A stretch of 45,756 nt of DNA, from positions 1 to 45,756 of the forward strand of contig NZ_FOWV01000015.1 of assembly GCF_900115545.1 (NCBI RefSeq), given 5' to 3'. A model generated the notes under the pieces. It ran no database searches and was not told where the DNA came from. It saw only the letters and a list, made by a program, of their open reading frames with translations. Source of the DNA: Ralstonia sp. NFACC01. Lineage in GTDB: Bacteria > Pseudomonadota > Gammaproteobacteria > Burkholderiales > Burkholderiaceae. Shown here piece after piece: positions 36,881-45,416 of this stretch (positions are counted from its first letter, which is position 1; every line of letters starts with the position of its first letter). Both the position numbers and the translations under genes were made by a program.

Positions 36881-37192
36881 ATGGCAGACCCGATGCGCAT
36901 TCGCGCAATGGAAAACGGCGGCACCACCGACGTGAAGATCCTGATGAAGCACGACATGGAAACCGGCCAGCGCAAAGACGCGTCCGGCAAGGTCGTACCG
37001 GCCTGGCACATCACCAACGTGACGGTGCAGCACAGCGGCAAGACGGTGCTCGACGCCCAGTTTGGCCCGGCCGTGTCGAAGGATCCGTTCCTCAATTTCA
37101 AGTTCAAGGGCGGCGCCAAGGGCGACAAGGTGACGGTCACGTGGGTCGACAACCACGGCGACAAGCGCACCGACGAGACGTCTATCCAGTAA
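36881..37192 (+). CDS. soxZ: Sulfur carrier subunit SoxZ
   Basis: 103 residues, an immunoglobulin-like partner of SoxY without its own signal peptide, exported with SoxY. Landmarks: MADPMRIRAMENGGTTDVKI, LMKHDMETGQRKD, PAWHITNVTVQHSGKTVLDA and KVTVTWVDNHGDKRTDETSI. AGGAGA precedes the ATG at 36881. Confidence 0.95.
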   Translation: MADPMRIRAMENGGTTDVKILMKHDMETGQRKDASGKVVPAWHITNVTVQHSGKTVLDAQFGPAVSKDPFLNFKFKGGAKGDKVTVTWVDNHGDKRTDETSIQ

Positions 37193-37208
37193 AGGCCCGG
37201 AGGCCCAA

Positions 37209-37664
37209 ATGCGACGCAGCTTCTTTCGTGTGACCGCCGCGCTGGCGGCTTTGGGTGTGGCCGGCAAGGCCGCAGCCCAGAATGCCCCGCGCGCTGGCGG
37301 CGCCGGTGCCCGCTACAAGGTGGTCTACCAACTGAGCGAAGGCATCGACCAAGCCATGCGCGCCATCGGCAACCTGCGCAACCATCTGAACGGCGCGCCC
37401 GGCACGAAGATCGTGGTGGTGGCACTCGGCCACGGCATCGAGTTTCTGGTTGAAGGCGCCAAGGATGCGCAGGGTCGCCCGTTTGATGCACCGGTGGCGG
37501 CGCTGGCCAGCATGGGCGTGGAGTTTCGCGTGTGCCACAACTCGCTGATGGCGTTCAAGGTGCCGGAAGACAAGCTGCTGCTCGAAGCCAAGGTGGTGCC
37601 GGCCGGTGTGGTGGAAATCACCCGCTTGCAGCAGGAAGAAGGTTTCGCCTATATCAAACCGTAG
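37209..37664 (+). CDS. Periplasmic DsrE-family protein in the sox operon
   Basis: 151 residues with an N-terminal signal (MRRSFFRVTAALAALGVAGK, cleavage near AAAQ). The DsrE/F-like fold follows: YKVVYQLSEGIDQAMRAIGN, TKIVVVALGHGIEFLVEGAK and a single Cys in FRVCHNSLMAFKVPEDKLL near residue 120. The Cys sits where DsrE-type sulfur carriers bind persulfide. It is placed between soxZ and soxA with 16 and 19 bp gaps, so it belongs to the operon. A role in moving or rescuing sulfane sulfur, perhaps compensating for absent SoxCD, is inference. Confidence 0.88.
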   Translation: MRRSFFRVTAALAALGVAGKAAAQNAPRAGGAGARYKVVYQLSEGIDQAMRAIGNLRNHLNGAPGTKIVVVALGHGIEFLVEGAKDAQGRPFDAPVAALASMGVEFRVCHNSLMAFKVPEDKLLLEAKVVPAGVVEITRLQQEEGFAYIKP

Positions 37665-37683
37665 GCGACCCACGGAGGGGACC

Positions 37684-38505
37684 GTGAAACACAAGACATG
37701 GACGATGGTGCTGGCTGCGGCGTTGGCAGCCGGCGGCGCCGTAATGGCATCCGCGCAGGACGCCAAGGACAGCACCGCCGCCGGCATCGCGCAGTACCGC
37801 GAGATGCTGGCCGACGGCAACCCGGCCGAACTCTGGGAAGCCGCCGGCGAAGAACTCTGGAAGAAGCCCGCCGGCCCCAAGCAGGCCTCGCTCGAAGCGT
37901 GCGACCTGGGCCTGGGCCCCGGCGTGGTGAAGGGCGCCTACGCCAAGCTGCCGCGCTTCTTCAAAGACACCGGCCGCGTGATGGACGCCGAACAGCGCCT
38001 CATGCATTGCCGCATGACGCTGCAGGGGCTGACCAAGGAAGAGGCATCGGCCCGCCCGTTCTCGTCGCCCGGCAAGGCGTCGGACATTGAACGCCTGATG
38101 GCGTACGTGGCTTCGGAATCGCGCGGCGCGGCCATCGACATTCCGCTCGCCCACCCCGAAGAAAAGCGCGTGTATGAACTCGGCCGCCGCATGTTCTTCT
38201 ACCGTGGCGGCGCGTATGACTTTGCCTGCGCCACGTGCCATGCCCAGCCGGGTTTGCGCATCCGCCTGCAGGAGCTGCCTGACTTGCTGACCGCCGACGG
38301 TGCGCGCTTTGCGTATTCCACATGGCCGGGGTATCGCGTGTCGCAGGGCGAGGTACGCACGATGCAGCACCGCCTGTACGACTGCCTGCGCCAGCAGCGC
38401 TTTCCGGAACCGCTCTACGGCAGCGAGGTGATTACCGCGCTGGAGATGTTCCTCGCCCGCAACGCCAACGGCGGCAAGATGGACGCGCCGTCCATCAAAC
38501 GATGA
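37684..38505 (+). CDS. soxA: SoxA, heme subunit of the SoxAX L-cysteine S-thiosulfotransferase
   Basis: Attaches thiosulfate to SoxY Cys together with SoxX. 273 residues, GTG start at 37684 with GGAGG about 5 nt before it; the longer open frame overlaps the DsrE-like gene. A signal peptide ends near VMASAQ. One CxxCH (CATCH, about residue 182) is present, and the second heme site of diheme SoxA is not; EACDLGLG and MHCRMTLQ mark its place with lone cysteines. The Cys of YDCLRQQRFPEPLYG (near 235) is the catalytic heme ligand that becomes a persulfide. It is therefore the monoheme type. Confidence 0.94.
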   Translation: MKHKTWTMVLAAALAAGGAVMASAQDAKDSTAAGIAQYREMLADGNPAELWEAAGEELWKKPAGPKQASLEACDLGLGPGVVKGAYAKLPRFFKDTGRVMDAEQRLMHCRMTLQGLTKEEASARPFSSPGKASDIERLMAYVASESRGAAIDIPLAHPEEKRVYELGRRMFFYRGGAYDFACATCHAQPGLRIRLQELPDLLTADGARFAYSTWPGYRVSQGEVRTMQHRLYDCLRQQRFPEPLYGSEVITALEMFLARNANGGKMDAPSIKR

Positions 38506-38521
38506 CACGATGAGGCCACGT

Positions 38522-39184
38522 ATGACCCGACTGACCCCCATCGTTCTGACGGCGCTCACATTGGCGCTGGCTGCCGGCACCGCGCACGCAGCGGACGCCA
38601 CCTCCAAGGCCGTCACCGCGCCCAAGCCCGATGCAAAGGCCGACGCGGCCCTCGCCAAGGTCATCCAAGAGAGCTTTGTCTCCAAGGGCCCGGCCACCGT
38701 GGAAGGCGTGACCGACCGCGACGACGTGCAGAAGGTCTGCAGCCAGTTTGCAGACCGCAACGCCGTGCCCGCCGCCGTGGCCAAGAAGCTGGAAGATGCG
38801 CAGCTCAAGACCATCCATTACCCGGCTGACAACACCTGGCTGGGCGACTGGAAGGAAGGCGAGAAGACTGCGCAGAGCGGCCGCGGCATGCAGTTCTCCG
38901 ACCCGGCCGGCGGCGCGAACGGCGCCAACTGCTATGCCTGCCACCGCCTGTCGAAAGACGAGGTGTCGTACGGCACCATCGGCCCGTCGCTGTACCAGTA
39001 CGGCAAGCTGCGTGGGGATTCGGAAGCGATCCTGCGCTACACGTGGGGCAAGATCTACAACTCCAACGCGTATGCGGCGTGCTCCAACATGCCGCGCTTT
39101 GGGCACAAGGGCATCCTCACCGAGCAGCAGATTCGCGACGTGATGGCGTTGTTGTTCGACCCGGCCTCGCCTGTGAACCAGTAA
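38522..39184 (+). CDS. soxX: SoxX, monoheme cytochrome subunit of SoxAX
   Basis: 220 residues. Signal peptide MTRLTPIVLTALTLALAAGT, cleavage near AHAA. The N-terminal extension (residues 25-110) is longer than in the short Paracoccus-type SoxX. Heme motif CYACH near residue 141, then GTIGPSLYQYGK, and axial Met in SNMPRFGHKGILTEQQIRDV. The GAGG before 38522 favours that ATG over the one at 38510. It follows soxA by 16 bp. Longer SoxX forms usually go with monoheme SoxA, as here. Confidence 0.93.
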   Translation: MTRLTPIVLTALTLALAAGTAHAADATSKAVTAPKPDAKADAALAKVIQESFVSKGPATVEGVTDRDDVQKVCSQFADRNAVPAAVAKKLEDAQLKTIHYPADNTWLGDWKEGEKTAQSGRGMQFSDPAGGANGANCYACHRLSKDEVSYGTIGPSLYQYGKLRGDSEAILRYTWGKIYNSNAYAACSNMPRFGHKGILTEQQIRDVMALLFDPASPVNQ

Positions 39185-39196
39185 GGCGATAACGCC

Positions 39197-39709
39197 ATGC
39201 ATACGCTTCGACGGTTCCTGATGTGGACGGCAGTGGCGATGGTGTTTGCCGCCACGCAGTTTGCCAATCATGCGCAGGCCGTCGAAGTGGGCGATGTGGT
39301 GACGCTGCCCGACGTGCAATTGCTCGACGGCACGCGCGTGCCGGGCGATGCATGGCGCGGGCACCCCGTCATCATCGCCACGTGGGCGTCGTGGTGCCCG
39401 TTCTGCGCGCTGCAGAACCCGCGCCTGCAAAAGCTCTACGACGCCACGCGCGGTACTGACCTGCGCATCCTCACCATCAGCATCGACGCCAACCCGCAGC
39501 TCGCGAAGGACTACGTCGCCAAGCGCGCCTTCACCTTTCCGGTGACGATGGAAACCGACGCGCTGTGCGCCGCCACCGGCCCACGCAAGGGCCTGCCCGA
39601 ACTGCTCGTGCTCGACGCCAAGGGCCGCGTGGTGCGCAAGGAAGTTGGCGAGATGCTGGAAGACGACGTGGCCGACCTGGCCCGCTACGCACACAGCCCC
39701 AAGCAATGA
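39197..39709 (+). CDS. soxW: SoxW/TlpA-like periplasmic thioredoxin
   Basis: 170 residues with a membrane-anchor/signal segment (FLMWTAVAMVFAATQFANHA). The thioredoxin-like domain follows, with TWASWCPFCALQNPRLQKLY: the CPFC redox pair near residue 72. GLPELLVLDAKGRVVRKEVG holds the cis-Pro-like region. SoxW-type thioredoxins keep SoxY and SoxAX thiols in the right state. The stop overlaps the soxB start (ATGA), so translation is coupled. The symbol follows from context. Confidence 0.88.
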   Translation: MHTLRRFLMWTAVAMVFAATQFANHAQAVEVGDVVTLPDVQLLDGTRVPGDAWRGHPVIIATWASWCPFCALQNPRLQKLYDATRGTDLRILTISIDANPQLAKDYVAKRAFTFPVTMETDALCAATGPRKGLPELLVLDAKGRVVRKEVGEMLEDDVADLARYAHSPKQ

Positions 39710-41427
39710 ACCGTCGCGAATTCGTTCAAGCCCTGGCGATTGCCGCAGCCGCCGGCCTGCGCCTGACCGACGCGCACGCAGATACGTTCAGCTATGACGT
39801 GCCGCGCTTCGGCAACATCCACCTGCTGCACTTCACCGACTGCCACGCGCAGTTGCTGCCCATCGAATACCGCGAACCCAGCGTCAACCTGGGCGTGGCG
39901 CAATGGGCCGGCCAGCCGCCGCATCTGGTGGGGCACGCGCTGCTCAAGCGTTACGGCATTGCGCCGGGCTCGCGCGCCGCGCACGCCTTTACCGCGCTCG
40001 ACTTTACCGAGGCCGCCCGCCGCTACGGCCGCATGGGCGGCTTCGCGCATCTGGCCACGCTCATCAAGCGGCTGCGCGCCACGCGCCCGAATGCGCTGCT
40101 GCTGGACGGCGGCGACACGTGGCAGGGCTCCGCCACCGCGTTGTGGACCAACGGCCAGGACATGGTCGACGCGGCCCTGGCGCTGGGCGTGGACGTCATG
40201 ACCCCGCACTGGGAGATGACCTACGGCGCAGACCGCGTGCGCCACGTGGTCGATCACGACTTCAAGAACAAGGTCGCCTTTGTTGCGCAGAACATCCAGA
40301 CCGCGGACTTTGGTGACCCGGTGTTCGACCCGTATGTGCTGCGCGAGCTGAACGGCGTGCCGGTCGCCATCATCGGGCAGGCGTTTCCGTACACGCCCAT
40401 CGCCCACCCGGCGGATTTCACGCCCGACTGGACCTTCGGCATTCAGGAAGAGCGGCTGCAGAAGATGATTGACGAGGCGCGCGCCAAGGGCGCCAAGGTG
40501 GTCGTGCTGCTGTCGCACAACGGCATGGATGTCGACCTGAAGCTCGCCTCGCGCGTGCGCGGGTTGGACGCCATCCTGGGCGGGCACACGCACGATGCCG
40601 TGCCCGCGCCCGTCAAGGTCAGCAACCCGGGCGGCGTGACGCTCGTCACCAATGCGGGCGCCAACGGCAAGTTTGTCGGCGTGCTCGATCTGGATGTGCG
40701 CGGCGGCACCGTGCGCGATATCCGCTATACGCTGCTGCCCGTGTTTGCCGACCTGCTGCCGCCCGACCCCGCCATGACGGCGCTGATTGACCGCGTGCGG
40801 GCGCCGTACCAAGACAAGCTGGGCGAAACGCTGGCCACCAACCGCGGCCTGCTGTACCGGCGCGGCAACTTCAACGGCACGTTCGACCAGCTCATCGTTG
40901 ATGGCCTCATGCACGCGCAGGGCGCCGAGATTGCCTTCTCGCCCGGCTTCCGCTGGGGCACCACGCTGCTGCCCGGCGAGGCCCTGACCATGGAAGCGCT
41001 GATGGCCCAGACCGCCATCACCTACCCGGCCACCACGCTCACCGAGATGACGGGTGCCACCATCAAGACCGTGCTGGAAGACGTGGCCGACAACCTGTTC
41101 AACCCAGACCCGTACTACCAGCAGGGCGGCGACATGGTGCGCACCGGCGGCCTGCGCTACACCATCGACCCGATGAAGCCCATGGGCCAGCGCATTACCG
41201 ACATGCGCCTGGGGCCGGGTGACGGCAAGCCCATCGACGCCGACCGCCGCTACAAAGTGGCCGGCTGGGCCGCCGTGTCGCCCGAAGCTCGCAAGGCGGG
41301 CGGGCGCCCCGTGTGGGACGTGCTGGCCGACTGGCTGCGCGACCAGCGCGAAGTGACCGCAAGGCCGCTGAACACGCCGCGCATTGTGGGCATGGAAGGC
41401 AATCCGGGCATGGAAAACGCGGGTTAA
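39706..41427 (+). CDS. soxB: SoxB, sulfate thiol esterase
   Basis: Dimanganese hydrolase that releases sulfate from SoxY-S-sulfonate. 573 residues, the usual length. Tat-like signal MNRREFVQALAIAAAAGLRL. Metallophosphatase-like motifs: HLLHFTDCHAQLLPIEYREP near residue 40, LLDGGDTWQGSATALWTNG near 135, LSHNGMDVDLKLASRVRGLD near 270 and ILGGHTHDAVPAPV near 290. The C-terminal 5'-nucleotidase-like domain has RRGNFNGTFDQLIVDGLMHA. The ATG at 39706 overlaps the soxW stop. Last gene of the sox operon. Confidence 0.96.
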   Translation: MNRREFVQALAIAAAAGLRLTDAHADTFSYDVPRFGNIHLLHFTDCHAQLLPIEYREPSVNLGVAQWAGQPPHLVGHALLKRYGIAPGSRAAHAFTALDFTEAARRYGRMGGFAHLATLIKRLRATRPNALLLDGGDTWQGSATALWTNGQDMVDAALALGVDVMTPHWEMTYGADRVRHVVDHDFKNKVAFVAQNIQTADFGDPVFDPYVLRELNGVPVAIIGQAFPYTPIAHPADFTPDWTFGIQEERLQKMIDEARAKGAKVVVLLSHNGMDVDLKLASRVRGLDAILGGHTHDAVPAPVKVSNPGGVTLVTNAGANGKFVGVLDLDVRGGTVRDIRYTLLPVFADLLPPDPAMTALIDRVRAPYQDKLGETLATNRGLLYRRGNFNGTFDQLIVDGLMHAQGAEIAFSPGFRWGTTLLPGEALTMEALMAQTAITYPATTLTEMTGATIKTVLEDVADNLFNPDPYYQQGGDMVRTGGLRYTIDPMKPMGQRITDMRLGPGDGKPIDADRRYKVAGWAAVSPEARKAGGRPVWDVLADWLRDQREVTARPLNTPRIVGMEGNPGMENAG

Positions 41428-41435
41428 ACCCCCGA

Positions 41436-41465
41436 TTGAAAGCGCCCCGGGAGTTCGGGTAGACT
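41436..41465 (+). promoter_or_regulatory. Sigma70-type promoter of tRNA-Ala
   Basis: TTGAAA (41436-41441) and TAGACT (41460-41465) are separated by 18 bp, with a GC-rich spacer. Transcription would begin near 41472, four bases before the mature tRNA. Confidence 0.7.
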
Positions 41466-41475
41466 CATTTTCCAC

Positions 41476-41551
<76 letters not shown>

Positions 41552-41582
41552 AGTTACTGGCAGCGTTTGATGAGCGATGCCC

Positions 41583-41621
41583 CAAAAAACCCGCGAAGCG
41601 TTGAGCGTCGCGGGTTTTTTA
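41583..41621 (+). terminator. Intrinsic terminator after tRNA-Ala
   Basis: AACCCGCGA and TCGCGGGTT form a 9-bp stem with a short loop (GCGTTGAGCG), preceded by an A-run and followed by TTTTTT. Strong on the plus strand and potentially bidirectional. Confidence 0.9.
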
Positions 41622-41683
41622 TTGCCGGCGTGGCGTGGGTTAGATAGGCGGGCAACGATCAACGATCAACGAGAAGGCGATAG

Positions 41684-42739
41684 ATGGCAATTCCGCGTCG
41701 AGCATTCATTGCAGCCGGAGCGCTGGCGCCGTTCCTGGCGTCTTGCGCAACCGACCTTTCCAAGTTCGGCGGCGAACCCTTTCCCGCTCTCGCTCGTCGG
41801 CTCCGCGTTTGCGCGGCAAGCTACGCCATCCTCGCGGCTGGAAAGCCCAGCACCGCCACGGTGGTGTCAAGTTGCTCGCAAGAGCCCCCGATTCGGCCTG
41901 GAGCTGTATATCAAGCGGCCTCTCTGACCAAGCCCGTGACCGCGTTTGTTGCGCTGAATCTGGTGCGCGAGGGGCGGCTCGATCTGCAGGCGCCGGTTTC
42001 GCGCTATCTGCCCGATGGCTACAAACACCGTCAGCACCCCTTTAACCCCCAAAAGGCCGCCCTGGTCGATCTCGTCCCTGCGAGCACATTGGCGCAGATT
42101 CCTGTAGCGACGCTGCTGAATCACAGCTCGGGTCTACCAAACTGGACAAGCGGCAAGCTCGTTCCTGCGTTTGAGCCGGGCACGCGGTGGCAATACTCGG
42201 GCGAGGGCTATGTGCTCTTGCAGGCAGTCATCAGTGCCGTCACTGGCGAGGCGTATGAAACCTGCGTGTCGAAGTCTGTTTTCCAGCCGATCGGCATGCG
42301 GCATTCCGCACTGCATCTGACGGACAACATTCGCGAGCGCCTGGTGAACGGCAGTTCACGCTCGCAGTTGGTGTTCAGCGAGGCCAACGCGGCTGCGTCG
42401 CTCTACACCACGGCGGAGGACTACGCGAAGCTCATTTCGGCACTGCTGGCCGACACCGCCTTGCTGGAGCTGACCCTCGCCAAGCCCATCGCCGTTGACC
42501 CTGCATTGGGCCTGACATGGGGATACGGATGGGGCATCGAGACGACCAACCACGACGCCTACCTCTGGCATTGGGGAAACAACCCTGGGTATCGCGCATT
42601 TGCCATGGTGTCGCTGTCATCGCGAAACGGATTCGTCCTCTTTACCAATAGCGCGGACGGAATGCCATTGGCCGCTCCGCTCGCGCAGGCCACCATTCCC
42701 GCAGAGCACGGTGTCTTTCGTTTTTCGATGCTGGGCTGA
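41684..42739 (+). CDS. Serine hydrolase of the beta-lactamase/penicillin-binding family
   Basis: 351 residues. Lipoprotein-like signal MAIPRRAFIAAGALAPFLAS followed by CATDL. The active-site SxxK is in AASLTKPVTAFVALN near residue 80, the second motif YSG in RWQYSGEGYVLLQAVI near 170, and the third motif HWG in YLWHWGNNPGYRAF near 290. This is the class C / EstB-like arrangement (SxxK, Y-x-N or YSG, HxG). Substrate unknown; true beta-lactamase activity is unlikely to be readable from sequence. Close to the tRNA and transcribed the same way, with its own GAGAAGGCG leader. Confidence 0.9.
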   Translation: MAIPRRAFIAAGALAPFLASCATDLSKFGGEPFPALARRLRVCAASYAILAAGKPSTATVVSSCSQEPPIRPGAVYQAASLTKPVTAFVALNLVREGRLDLQAPVSRYLPDGYKHRQHPFNPQKAALVDLVPASTLAQIPVATLLNHSSGLPNWTSGKLVPAFEPGTRWQYSGEGYVLLQAVISAVTGEAYETCVSKSVFQPIGMRHSALHLTDNIRERLVNGSSRSQLVFSEANAAASLYTTAEDYAKLISALLADTALLELTLAKPIAVDPALGLTWGYGWGIETTNHDAYLWHWGNNPGYRAFAMVSLSSRNGFVLFTNSADGMPLAAPLAQATIPAEHGVFRFSMLG

Positions 42740-43130
42740 GAGCCAAGGTCGGGCGACTGAAGGCCTAAGTTCTACGCACAGTCACAAGCTGCCTAACCCA
42801 TTTGATTTACGACGAGACTAACGCCAGCGGGGAGGCTCGCGGTTCTCGTCGCATAGGTACTCGGCGCTTTCCCACTAAAAATCAAAGAGAAATATCAAAG
42901 CAGGCGAATAGCCGGTGGTGGCGTTTGCCAGTTGCAAGGCGTTATGTATTTTTGAGCCTTGGCAAGGCGTGTGTTCGATACCCCAATTTGTGGCATTTCG
43001 CGCCGGATAAATTCGTTGTAGCGTAGATCGTCGCCGGGAGCAGGGGCACCACTTATATCCGGCCAGCGGATTATGTCTGGCGCGGTTCCAGCAAATAACA
43101 AACAAGCCGCCATAGAAAGGGGTGAGGGTC
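42740..43130. other. Intergenic stretch with no gene
   Basis: About 390 bp. Composition shifts to lower GC than the flanks. I see no conserved protein, RNA, arm of the repeat family, or duplication of the tRNA 3' end. Open frames here on both strands are short and lack family features. Confidence 0.6.
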
Positions 43131-43847
43131 GTGGGAGTACAAGATCGCGATTGGTTCAGAGACCGTCGAGCGCCGCAGCTGCGCAATCCAGACTGGCAGA
43201 AGGAATACGCCCGCTGGTATGGCAAGCCACCCCAGGGCGCCAAGCAAGGCGTGCACTGGATCGTTTCCTTGATGGTGTGGGTGGCCGTTCTTCTGGTCGT
43301 CTACATCGCCGCGAAGCAATTGCGGCTCACTGGCAATGGCGCAGCCGTGCCTAGCCAGCAGGCTGCTTCAACACAGCCGGCACCCACCACGGCGCCGCCA
43401 CAGCGTCAGCCCATGCCCCCGGTGCAGCAACCCACAGCGCGGGCCACCACGCCTCCGGCCGGTGTGAACAAATGCGTGATCAACGGGCAGACGGTCTACA
43501 CGGAAGCGCCGTGCGGGCAGGCGATGCGCGCGCTCGTGGGCAATGCGCCCACCGATGCGCCGGGCAATGCTCGTCAACGCGAGATCGAAGAGGCTGCGGC
43601 AGCAGCGAAGCGCGCGGAAGAGCAGCTTGCGCGGCAGTGGGATCAGCGGATGGCGCAGCGGGATCGGGACTTGGCGGCTGAGGCGGTTGCGGTTCAGCAG
43701 CAGGTCAGCAGTGTTAACGCGGAATGCGCGCGGCTTAAGGCGGATCGAGATGGGATTTTGCGGCTGTCTGTGACTACGCAGCAGATGTCGCCGTGGCGGG
43801 ACAACTTGAACTACATCCGTAAGCGGATGAATGAGTTGCATTGCTAG
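43131..43847 (+). CDS. Membrane-anchored protein with DUF4124-like segment and coiled coil
   Basis: 238 residues from the GTG at 43131, which has AAAGGGG about 8 nt upstream; a GTG at 43122 is possible but too close to that site. An N-terminal basic, Trp-rich part (DRDWFRDRR, PDWQKEYARWYGK) is followed by one TM helix (WIVSLMVWVAVLLVVYIAAK, near residues 44-63). A Pro/Gln/Thr-rich linker follows. Then comes VNKCVINGQTVYTEAPCG, a cysteine pair in a K/G-x-x-x-Y motif typical of DUF4124. The C-terminal 100 residues form an Ala/Arg/Gln-rich coiled coil ending in Cys. Probably periplasmic; function unknown. Confidence 0.8.
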   Translation: MGVQDRDWFRDRRAPQLRNPDWQKEYARWYGKPPQGAKQGVHWIVSLMVWVAVLLVVYIAAKQLRLTGNGAAVPSQQAASTQPAPTTAPPQRQPMPPVQQPTARATTPPAGVNKCVINGQTVYTEAPCGQAMRALVGNAPTDAPGNARQREIEEAAAAAKRAEEQLARQWDQRMAQRDRDLAAEAVAVQQQVSSVNAECARLKADRDGILRLSVTTQQMSPWRDNLNYIRKRMNELHC

Positions 43848-43962
43848 GGAGCCGATCCGCGGAAGAATAGTCCCCACAGCAACATATGCGTCTTCGCTCG
43901 GTTAGGACGGAATAAGCTTGTGTCCTATATTCGATATCGTCAAAAAATACTCTTTACCTATC
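43848..43962. promoter_or_regulatory. AT-rich leader with an inverted repeat before the 43963 gene
   Basis: TAGGAC (43902-43907) and GTCCTA (43921-43926) are inverted 13 bp apart. The region is AT-rich and probably holds the promoter of the next gene, but no clear -35/-10 pair or strong ribosome-binding site is visible. Confidence 0.35.
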
Positions 43963-45255
43963 ATGCCGGAATCAACATCCAGTCAATCGATCGCTGACGC
44001 CCTTGTACAAGGCCTTCAAAAATTGGCGGCTACGTTAAAGGAGGCCCCGGAACCTCGGCGATTCAGTGACGTGTGGGGATGGCAAGCACCGCCTTTAGAT
44101 CGCAACGATTTGGTCAACGCTGCGTTAGGTGTTGCTGCGAAGATTGAAGCCCTGGACTGGTCGACTTCAAGCGAGCAGGTCGCCGGGCAGCTACAAAGTT
44201 TCGCTGACAGAACGTCAATCGTAACGAGCACTAATGCGGCGAATCTAAATCAAGGGCCTCTGGCGGCGTGTTCTATTGTCGCGTTCTTGTATGCCCTTGA
44301 GTTGTGGGTCGGACGAACTGTTTCGGTATCGGATATGAAGGGCGTATTGGCCCTCCCCGTCACTCTTCGTCGGCAATCCAGAGTTGCTTTGAGTAACCTG
44401 CAGGATGCGATGGGTGACATCAATCAAGTCAGATTGATGTTGGCAACGATCAAAGATGCTCACGATGCTGCGGAAGACCTTCCTGCTACGCAGAAAGATC
44501 TGGCCGATGCGCTCAAAGAGGTGGCGGAGGCGAAGAAGGCTGCAGTCCGACATGAAGTCGAAGCAAAGCAAAGTGCAGAAGAAGCGGAAAAATCCAAAAT
44601 TGCTCTTGCTGAGGCCCTTTCTGGGGCCATGGATGTTCGGAGCAAGTTGGACAGTGCGTATAGCGCTGCCACGTCGCAAGGTCTGGCTTCCGCCTTTGCC
44701 AAAAAATCCCAATCCCTCGGTCTGTCGACTTGGCTATGGACTGGCATTCTGGCGATAGCGCTCGCAGCGGGCGGTGTGATTGGATGGTTACGCTTTCCCG
44801 TCATATTGGCTGCCGTTACAGGTAAGCCGGATTGGGGTGTCGTGGCGGTGCACATTACCCTCAGTTGTCTGTCCCTTGCTCCCGCCGTATGGATTTCATG
44901 GGTCGCCACTAAGCAAATTGGGCAGCGCTTCCGCTTGGCCGAAGACTATGGGTATAAGGCTGCTTTGGCGAAGGCTTATGAGGGGTACAAAGCGGAAGCC
45001 AAGACACTTGACGCAGAATTGCAAGCCCAATTGTTCTCGACAGCTTTGGGCCGATTGGACGAGATTCCATTGCGTCTTATCGAAACTAATGTCCCGGGAA
45101 GTCCATGGCACGAACTGCTGCAGTCCAAAGAGTTTCTCGAGTTCATGCAGCGCTTTCCGAATGCCGCTCGCCGCTTGAAAGCAGTAGTCAGCAAAGACCC
45201 GTCCGAGGAAGCGGCCACATCTGAAAAGGCCGCAGCAGGAGCGGCACAAACTTGA
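43963..45255 (+). CDS. Two-TM, coiled-coil membrane protein of unknown function (lower-GC, probably acquired)
   Basis: 430 residues from the ATG at 43963 (MPESTSSQSIADALVQGLQK); a TTG at 43918 would add 15. The N-terminal 170 residues are soluble and include FSDVWGWQAPPLDRNDLVN. A long charged coiled coil spans about residues 165-230 (DLADALKEVAEAKKAAVRHE, QSAEEAEKSKIALAEALSG). Two TM helices follow near 255-285 (LWTGILAIALAAGGVIGW) and 300-325 (VHITLSCLSLAPAVWISWVA). A cytosolic helical tail ends in KDPSEEAATSEKAAAGAAQT. GC content and codon use (GAT, AAA, TTG) differ from the neighbours. I do not recognise the family. Two-TM coiled-coil proteins next to IS elements sometimes serve in phage defence; here that is only a hypothesis. 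Confidence 0.8.
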   Translation: MPESTSSQSIADALVQGLQKLAATLKEAPEPRRFSDVWGWQAPPLDRNDLVNAALGVAAKIEALDWSTSSEQVAGQLQSFADRTSIVTSTNAANLNQGPLAACSIVAFLYALELWVGRTVSVSDMKGVLALPVTLRRQSRVALSNLQDAMGDINQVRLMLATIKDAHDAAEDLPATQKDLADALKEVAEAKKAAVRHEVEAKQSAEEAEKSKIALAEALSGAMDVRSKLDSAYSAATSQGLASAFAKKSQSLGLSTWLWTGILAIALAAGGVIGWLRFPVILAAVTGKPDWGVVAVHITLSCLSLAPAVWISWVATKQIGQRFRLAEDYGYKAALAKAYEGYKAEAKTLDAELQAQLFSTALGRLDEIPLRLIETNVPGSPWHELLQSKEFLEFMQRFPNAARRLKAVVSKDPSEEAATSEKAAAGAAQT

Positions 45256-45416
45256 CCATGACGGACACGCGATGCCCTCCTCCATCGGAGGAGGCTCATA
45301 ACCTTAAGGGCTATGAGCGTGCGCATAGCGATTCGACTGAACCGCCGCTTTTTGATATTGCCCGGCCACCTCTCGGCACCAACTCACCGACATTGCTTGT
45401 CAAGCAAAACTCCAAC
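45256..45416. other. Gap between the coiled-coil gene and the IS element
   Basis: Contains a hairpin at about 45273-45292, CCTCCT with GAGGAGG around CCATCG, likely the end of the preceding transcript. Nothing else is recognised. Confidence 0.4.

Noticed and set aside
39685-41475. A 596-codon open frame opposite soxB
   Set aside because: Antisense shadow of soxB, with no recognisable domain.
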